Source: Halanaerobiales bacterium | Lineage (GTDB): Bacteria; Bacillota; Halanaerobiia; Halanaerobiales; JADQBU01 | Length of the DNA stretch: 8,858 nucleotides | Direction of reading: 5' to 3' | Assembly: GCA_016278435.1 (NCBI GenBank) | Contig: JADQBU010000346.1 | Location: forward strand, 1 to 8,858 | Shown here: positions 5,936-8,858 of the stretch, piece after piece | Layout of the letters: each line of letters opens with the position of its first letter | Position numbering within the stretch: the stretch's first letter is position 1 | Program-made: the position numbers and the translations under genes | Notes under the pieces: model-generated | The model's input: only the letters and a program-made list of their open reading frames with translations | Told to the model about the DNA's origin: nothing | The model's database searches: none

Positions 5936-6625
5936 ATGAAAATTATTAAATTAATATTAATAATAACCTTTCTTATAAGTCTATTAGTTCCAGTCAATGT
6001 GCTTGCAAACGGGCATCTGGAAGCTAATATCAAGCTATTTCCACTATGTTATGCTCTCAAGACAGATACAATTGAAATTGAAGCAGAGTTTCCCGTTATC
6101 AAAGGCATTAAAAATCAGGCTGCCGGGGAAGACTTTAACCGGGAGATAAGAGATAAAGTCCTTGACTTTACAGAAGAGTTAAAAAATCAGTCTGTAGAAT
6201 TTATGAAAGATATTGAAGAGGGTAAATTAGAACGGCCTTTTTTCAAGTATCAGGCTATGGTGGTCTATGATGTTAAAAATAGAGACGATATATTGAGTCT
6301 GCTTTTTAGTTTTTATCAATATACCGGAGGTGCTCACGGTTTAACCACTGTTGAGAGCTATAATCTTGATTCAGAGACTGGCGAGAACCTCAAACTGCAG
6401 GATTATTTAGATCGAACCACACTGGATCTACAACAGGTTAAAGAGACGATTATTAAGAAAATAGAAGAGAACCAGGATGATTATTTCCCCGGTGCTGTTG
6501 AATTTATCAGGGATGAGGAGGAGTTTGATTATTATCTGGAAGACGACAACCTGGTTATTTATTTTCAGCAGTATGATATTGCTCCATATGCTGCCGGAAA
6601 CCCTGAATTCAGGATTCCTGTTTAA
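5936..6625 (+). CDS. Secreted DUF4163/DUF3298 protein (RsiV-like extracellular domain)
   Basis: A 229-residue exported protein. Residues 1-25 are a signal peptide: a lysine near the start, a long isoleucine/leucine-rich core and a VLA|NG cleavage site around 25-26. The mature part begins with a DUF4163-like region (about 45-110: IEIEAEFPVIKGI, then FNREIRDKV) and continues with a DUF3298 region whose hallmark is YTGGAHG (129-135) and a SYNLDSETGENLKLQDYL stretch. The same pair of domains forms the extracellular part of the anti-sigma factor RsiV, which senses lysozyme in Bacillus. Here there is no cytoplasmic anti-sigma segment, and no sigma factor gene is adjacent, so a regulatory role is not supported; it may be a stand-alone cell-surface or secreted binding protein. 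It has AGGAG 10 bases before ATG and its own promoter. I see no clear terminator after it. Confidence 0.82.
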   Translation: MKIIKLILIITFLISLLVPVNVLANGHLEANIKLFPLCYALKTDTIEIEAEFPVIKGIKNQAAGEDFNREIRDKVLDFTEELKNQSVEFMKDIEEGKLERPFFKYQAMVVYDVKNRDDILSLLFSFYQYTGGAHGLTTVESYNLDSETGENLKLQDYLDRTTLDLQQVKETIIKKIEENQDDYFPGAVEFIRDEEEFDYYLEDDNLVIYFQQYDIAPYAAGNPEFRIPV

Positions 6626-6685
6626 GATTTCTTAATAAAAATAAGGGGCGGGTAGGGAAGATTACACATTTTTTATGATAATCTA

Positions 6686-6714
6686 TTGACAAAAGAATAA
6701 TAGATGAATATAAT
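6686..6714 (+). promoter_or_regulatory. Consensus sigma-A promoter of the arsR operon
   Basis: TTGACA (6686-6691), a 17-base spacer and TATAAT (6709-6714) match the vegetative consensus in all twelve positions. Transcription should begin near 6721, directly beside the inverted repeat at 6725-6744. Such a strong promoter fits tight repression by the ArsR protein. Confidence 0.88.
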
Positions 6715-6724
6715 ATATATAAAC

Positions 6725-6744
6725 ATATACGCATATGGGTATAT
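6725..6744. promoter_or_regulatory. Probable ArsR operator (inverted repeat)
   Basis: ATATAC (6725-6730) and GTATAT (6739-6744) are perfect inverted arms separated by 8 bases. The site begins a few bases after the expected transcription start, where a bound ArsR dimer would block RNA polymerase. Location and symmetry support an operator; binding is inferred. Confidence 0.6.
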
Positions 6745-6781
6745 AAGTATAATGATTTATTAAACCGAAGGGAGTCAAATA

Positions 6782-7132
6782 ATGGACCAGATCCTAAATT
6801 TTTTCAAACTATTATCTGATGAAACTAGACTTAGAATAGTTGTTTTACTGGCACAACAGGACCTTTGTGTCTGTGAAATATATGGCATTTTAGATCTTTC
6901 TCAGCCCAAAGTATCAAAACATCTGGCTAAACTAAGAAATATGGGATTTGTTACTGATGAAAGAAGAGAACAATATATATTTTATAAACTTAATATTAAT
7001 GATGAGATATTAGAGGGCTTTATTAAAAATATTATAGAAAATATTGATAAATACCCGCAATTAAGTATTGACAGAGACAATCTATCAAAAAAAGACATCT
7101 ATTTAAACCAATGCAATACTAAAAAAAGATAG
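6782..7132 (+). CDS. arsR: ArsR/SmtB-family metalloregulator
   Basis: A cytoplasmic dimeric winged-helix repressor, 116 residues, typical for the family. The helix-turn-helix core is seen at about 32-55 (EIYGILDLSQPKVSKHLAKL), and the beta wing follows (VTDERREQYIFYKL, about 61-74). The DLCVCE motif at 27-32 gives Cys29 and Cys31, the pair that binds trivalent arsenic or antimony in E. coli-type ArsR. A further Cys near the C terminus (QCNTKKR) could be a third ligand but is unproven. GGGAG at 6770-6774 is 7 bases before ATG. It is first in an operon with the permease and thioredoxin-like genes (12 and 23 bases between genes) and probably represses its own promoter. By hand count the gene has about 28% G+C, lower than the genes to its left, which may point to acquisition by transfer. 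Confidence 0.92.
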   Translation: MDQILNFFKLLSDETRLRIVVLLAQQDLCVCEIYGILDLSQPKVSKHLAKLRNMGFVTDERREQYIFYKLNINDEILEGFIKNIIENIDKYPQLSIDRDNLSKKDIYLNQCNTKKR

Positions 7133-7136
7133 TTCC

Positions 7137-7149
7137 AGGGGAAGGTGAT
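7137..7149 (+). promoter_or_regulatory. Ribosome binding site deciding the permease start (GTG or TTG)
   Basis: AGGGG (7137-7141) is only 3 bases before the GTG at 7145, which is very close. AAGGTGAT (7142-7149) also matches the 16S rRNA 3' end and places the TTG at 7154 at a more usual distance. Translation from TTG would shorten the protein by three residues. Confidence 0.5.
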
Positions 7150-8122
7150 TGAATTGTTCAGCTGGTTAAATTATTTAGTAACAGTTTTTGTTGAGAATGT
7201 AATAAGCATTTCCATGGATACACGTCTGGGCTCCAGTGTACACTTTTTCTTTTATGACACAATTAAAATTATTATTCTCTTAGGAATAATGATCTTTTCT
7301 ATATCTTATATCAGGAGTTATTTCCCGCCGGAAAGAACAAAGAAAATTCTGGAGAGATTTAGCGGTATAAAAGGGAACATTATGGCATCATTGCTGGGGA
7401 TTGTTACACCATTTTGCTCCTGTTCATCTGTACCAATATTTATTGGATTTGTTGAAGCAGGTATTCCTCTGGGTGTAACATTTTCCTTTCTTATAACCTC
7501 ACCAATTGTAAATGAGGCCGCTTTTGCAATACTGCTTGCTTCTTTTGGATGGAAAATAGCTTTAGTATATGTTATTACAGGAGTTATAGTGGGTGTAGTC
7601 GGAGGTATTTTAATTGGTTCTTTAAAATTAGAAAATGAAGTAGAAGAGTATGTTTATCAAATCAAAGCAGGAGAAGTAGATATTGAAGAATTAACTCCTA
7701 AAGAAAGAGCTAATTTTGCTATTGAAAACATGAAAGATATCATTAAAAGAGTTTGGATATACTTGTTGATTGGTATAGGGTTAGGAGCAATAATTCATGG
7801 CTGGGCACCAGCAGAACTGTTAGCGAAATATGCAGGACCGGATAATCCATTGGCGGTTATTGTTGGTGTAATATTTGGTATTCCTCTTTACTCAAATGCT
7901 CTGGGGACAATTCCTATTGCCGAGGCATTGATAGGAAAGGGGGTTGGTATTGGAACTGCTATTTCCTTTATGATGGCTACAACAGCTTTATCATTACCGG
8001 AAATGATATTGCTGAAAAAAGCAATTAAGCCGAAGCTAATAGGAGTTTTCGTGGCCATAACAGGTATTGCCATTATATTAGTAGGTTATTTATTTAATGG
8101 AATTGCACATTTATTAATTTAA
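7145..8122 (+). CDS. arsP: ArsP-type permease (PF03773 / DUF318), organoarsenical or metalloid exporter
   Basis: A polytopic membrane protein of 325 residues with about eight to nine hydrophobic segments. The family signature is clear: TPFCSCSSVP at 88-97 with Cys91 and Cys93, then FSFLITSPIVNEAAFAI in the next helix, and GIPLYSNALGTIPI at 245-258. A charged cytoplasmic loop (about 162-200, rich in Glu and Lys) joins the two halves. ArsP from Campylobacter exports trivalent methylated and aromatic arsenicals, and the paired cysteines are important there. Position behind arsR and before a CxxC protein supports a metalloid role, but some family members have other or unknown substrates. The start used here is GTG; a TTG at 7154 is at least as likely. 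The gene follows arsR by 12 bases and precedes the next gene by 23. Confidence 0.88.
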   Translation: MIELFSWLNYLVTVFVENVISISMDTRLGSSVHFFFYDTIKIIILLGIMIFSISYIRSYFPPERTKKILERFSGIKGNIMASLLGIVTPFCSCSSVPIFIGFVEAGIPLGVTFSFLITSPIVNEAAFAILLASFGWKIALVYVITGVIVGVVGGILIGSLKLENEVEEYVYQIKAGEVDIEELTPKERANFAIENMKDIIKRVWIYLLIGIGLGAIIHGWAPAELLAKYAGPDNPLAVIVGVIFGIPLYSNALGTIPIAEALIGKGVGIGTAISFMMATTALSLPEMILLKKAIKPKLIGVFVAITGIAIILVGYLFNGIAHLLI

Positions 8123-8145
8123 ATCAATATAAGGAGGCTATTAAA

Positions 8146-8373
8146 ATGGTTATTAAAGTTTTAGGCTCAGGCTGTTCAAATTGCAAAAAATTAGAAGCCA
8201 ATGCCAGGGAAGCTGTCAAGGAACTTGGTATTGAAGCCACAATTGAGAAGGTGGAGGATTTTAAAGATATTATGACTTATGGAGTTATGAAAACACCTGC
8301 GCTTGTTGTTGATGAACAGGTTAAAGTAATGGGGAGAGTTCCATCGGTAGAAGATATAAAAAAGTATTTATAA
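8146..8373 (+). CDS. Small thioredoxin/glutaredoxin-like CxxC protein
   Basis: A 75-residue cytoplasmic protein with a minimal thioredoxin fold (MTH895/TM0996-like). The active site is GCSNC with Cys10 and Cys13 just after the first strand (VIKVLGSG), and the cis-proline loop is TPALVV with Pro51. The rest follows the usual order: helix 14-28, strand EATIEKV, helix, strand, and a final helix ending in IKKYL. AAGGAGG at 8131-8137 is 8 bases before ATG. It is the last gene of the ars operon and is followed by a strong terminator. Small thioredoxins are often found next to ArsP-type permeases in Firmicutes and archaea. A role in reducing the metalloid, keeping the permease cysteines reduced, or handing over the ligand is plausible but inferred. 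Confidence 0.9.
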   Translation: MVIKVLGSGCSNCKKLEANAREAVKELGIEATIEKVEDFKDIMTYGVMKTPALVVDEQVKVMGRVPSVEDIKKYL

Positions 8374-8385
8374 TTTAATTAGATG

Positions 8386-8430
8386 AAAGCAGTGCTTTAG
8401 TTTACCGCTAAAAAGCACTGCTTTTTTATT
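8386..8430 (+). terminator. Rho-independent terminator of the arsR-arsP-thioredoxin operon
   Basis: AAGCAGTGCTT (8387-8397) is the exact reverse complement of AAGCACTGCTT (8413-8423); flanking A and T residues extend the stem. The loop is about 15 bases and a T-rich tail, TTTTTATTTTT, follows. It starts 13 bases after the thioredoxin-like stop and isolates the operon from the TetR gene. Confidence 0.9.
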
Positions 8431-8434
8431 TTTA

Positions 8435-8475
8435 AAGTATAGCATATTTTGAAGAATTACTATTTTAAGTATAGC
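8435..8475 (+). repeat. Two direct copies of AAGTATAGC upstream of the tetR promoter
   Basis: AAGTATAGC occurs at 8435-8443 and again at 8467-8475, 32 bases apart, each after a T-rich run. The second copy abuts the -35 box. This could be an activator site or chance in AT-rich DNA. Confidence 0.3.
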
Positions 8476-8477
8476 TA

Positions 8478-8506
8478 TTGACACAGGAGAAAAATAGTAG
8501 TATCAT
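8478..8506 (+). promoter_or_regulatory. Sigma-A-type promoter of the TetR-family gene
   Basis: TTGACA (8478-8483), a 17-base spacer and TATCAT (8501-8506) give eleven of twelve consensus bases. The expected start, near 8513, coincides with the palindrome at 8513-8530. Confidence 0.8.
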
Positions 8507-8512
8507 TATTAT

Positions 8513-8530
8513 TGAACGAACAGTCGGTCA
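8513..8530. promoter_or_regulatory. Probable TetR-family operator (imperfect palindrome)
   Basis: TGAACGA (8513-8519), a 4-base centre and TCGGTCA (8524-8530) are inverted arms with one mismatch. The CGA...TCG core and G+C content stand out from the AT-rich surroundings. It overlaps the predicted transcription start of the TetR gene, as expected for autorepression. Confidence 0.65.
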
Positions 8531-8553
8531 AAAAAAGAAAGAGGGTGGAGAAG

Positions 8554-8858
8554 ATGACTCCCAAACTGGTTGATGTTGATCAGAAAAAGAAAGAAATAAT
8601 CGAGGCAACTCTACAGGTTCTGGCCGAGAAGGGTGTGGATGAACTCCGGATTGTTGATATTTCAGACAGACTGGCTATGGGTAAGAGTACCATCTATGAG
8701 TATTTTGAAAATAAAGATGAACTTTTAAAACTGGCTCTGGAATATTTTCTGCAGATACTGTATATTCCGGATAAAAATGATGATTATACTTTTCTGGAAG
8801 AGATTAAATCAGTTTTAGAACAGTTTAACAAACATACAGAGGAGGAGTTAAAACAGTT
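8554..8858 (+). CDS. TetR-family transcriptional regulator, N-terminal part (3' end outside window)
   Basis: The first 101 residues of a TetR/AcrR-type repressor are visible before the window ends. The N-terminal DNA-binding domain is intact: helix 1 (KKKEIIEATLQVLAEKG, 11-27), then the helix-turn-helix at about 33-52 with DISDRLAMGKSTIYEYF, and the conserved FENKDELL. The ligand-binding domain begins near residue 60 and is cut off, so the inducer cannot be guessed. ATG at 8554 is preceded by GAGGGTGG and GGAG, both a little close. The gene has its own promoter and a palindromic site at the transcription start, which suggests autoregulation. In anaerobic Firmicutes such regulators often precede efflux pump genes, but nothing downstream is visible. 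Confidence 0.9.
   Translation, partial: MTPKLVDVDQKKKEIIEATLQVLAEKGVDELRIVDISDRLAMGKSTIYEYFENKDELLKLALEYFLQILYIPDKNDDYTFLEEIKSVLEQFNKHTEEELKQ

Noticed and set aside
6644..6659. G-rich stretch as a possible G-quadruplex
   Set aside because: Only three G-tracts of three or more are present; four are needed for an intramolecular structure.
7888..8073. Minus-strand open frame inside the permease of the ars operon
   Set aside because: It has no recognisable domain and lies opposite conserved ArsP sequence.

Overview
The window looks like chromosomal DNA of a low-G+C, anaerobic, Gram-positive-type bacterium. Halanaerobiales or a related clostridial lineage is my best guess. The reasons are strong GGAGG-type ribosome binding sites, sigma-A promoters of TTGACA/TATAAT type, a pyruvoyl-dependent arginine decarboxylase, and a set of small spore-associated families (DUF1657, DUF4363, DUF421) typical of spore-forming Firmicutes. 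The lineage is an inference from family content and codon use; no rRNA or other taxonomic marker is present.

Layout from left to right. (1) 1-347, +: 3' end of an M14-family zinc peptidase. (2) 377-841, -: pyruvoyl-dependent arginine decarboxylase, convergent with the peptidase and divergent from the next gene. (3) 975-2591, +: a ThDP-dependent enzyme of the pyruvate oxidase/acetolactate synthase family, followed by a hairpin terminator. (4) 2767-3927, +: an APC-family amino acid permease lacking its C-terminal end. (5) 3896-5739, -: a four-gene run read leftwards in the order DUF1657, DUF4363, DUF421 copy A, DUF421 copy B. Copy B is shortened, and its 3' end overlaps the shortened 3' end of the permease by 32 bp. 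(6) 5936-6625, +: a secreted DUF4163/DUF3298 (RsiV-like) protein with its own promoter. (7) 6686-8430, +: an arsenic-type operon with consensus promoter, inverted-repeat operator, ArsR regulator, ArsP-type permease, small CxxC thioredoxin-like protein and a strong terminator. (8) 8478-8858, +: promoter, palindromic operator and 5' part of a TetR-family regulator cut by the window edge.

How the genes work together. The ArsR-ArsP-thioredoxin set is a self-contained metalloid response unit: regulator, membrane exporter and a redox partner, bounded by promoter and terminator. The DUF1657/DUF4363/DUF421 set is probably a forespore-expressed membrane cluster; a sigma-G-like promoter can be proposed upstream. 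The arginine decarboxylase could supply agmatine for polyamines or acid/energy stress, and a permease lies two genes away, but they are not in one transcription unit and a link is speculative.

The most unusual signal is at about 3896-3927. Two convergent, unrelated genes both lose their expected 3' ends at the same place, which fits a deletion that fused two truncated genes tail to tail. No stretch over 300 bases lacks a gene. The longest gaps (2592-2766, 5740-5935, 6626-6781, 8374-8553) hold the terminators, promoters and operators listed. I saw no tRNA, rRNA, CRISPR array, insertion sequence or known riboswitch.
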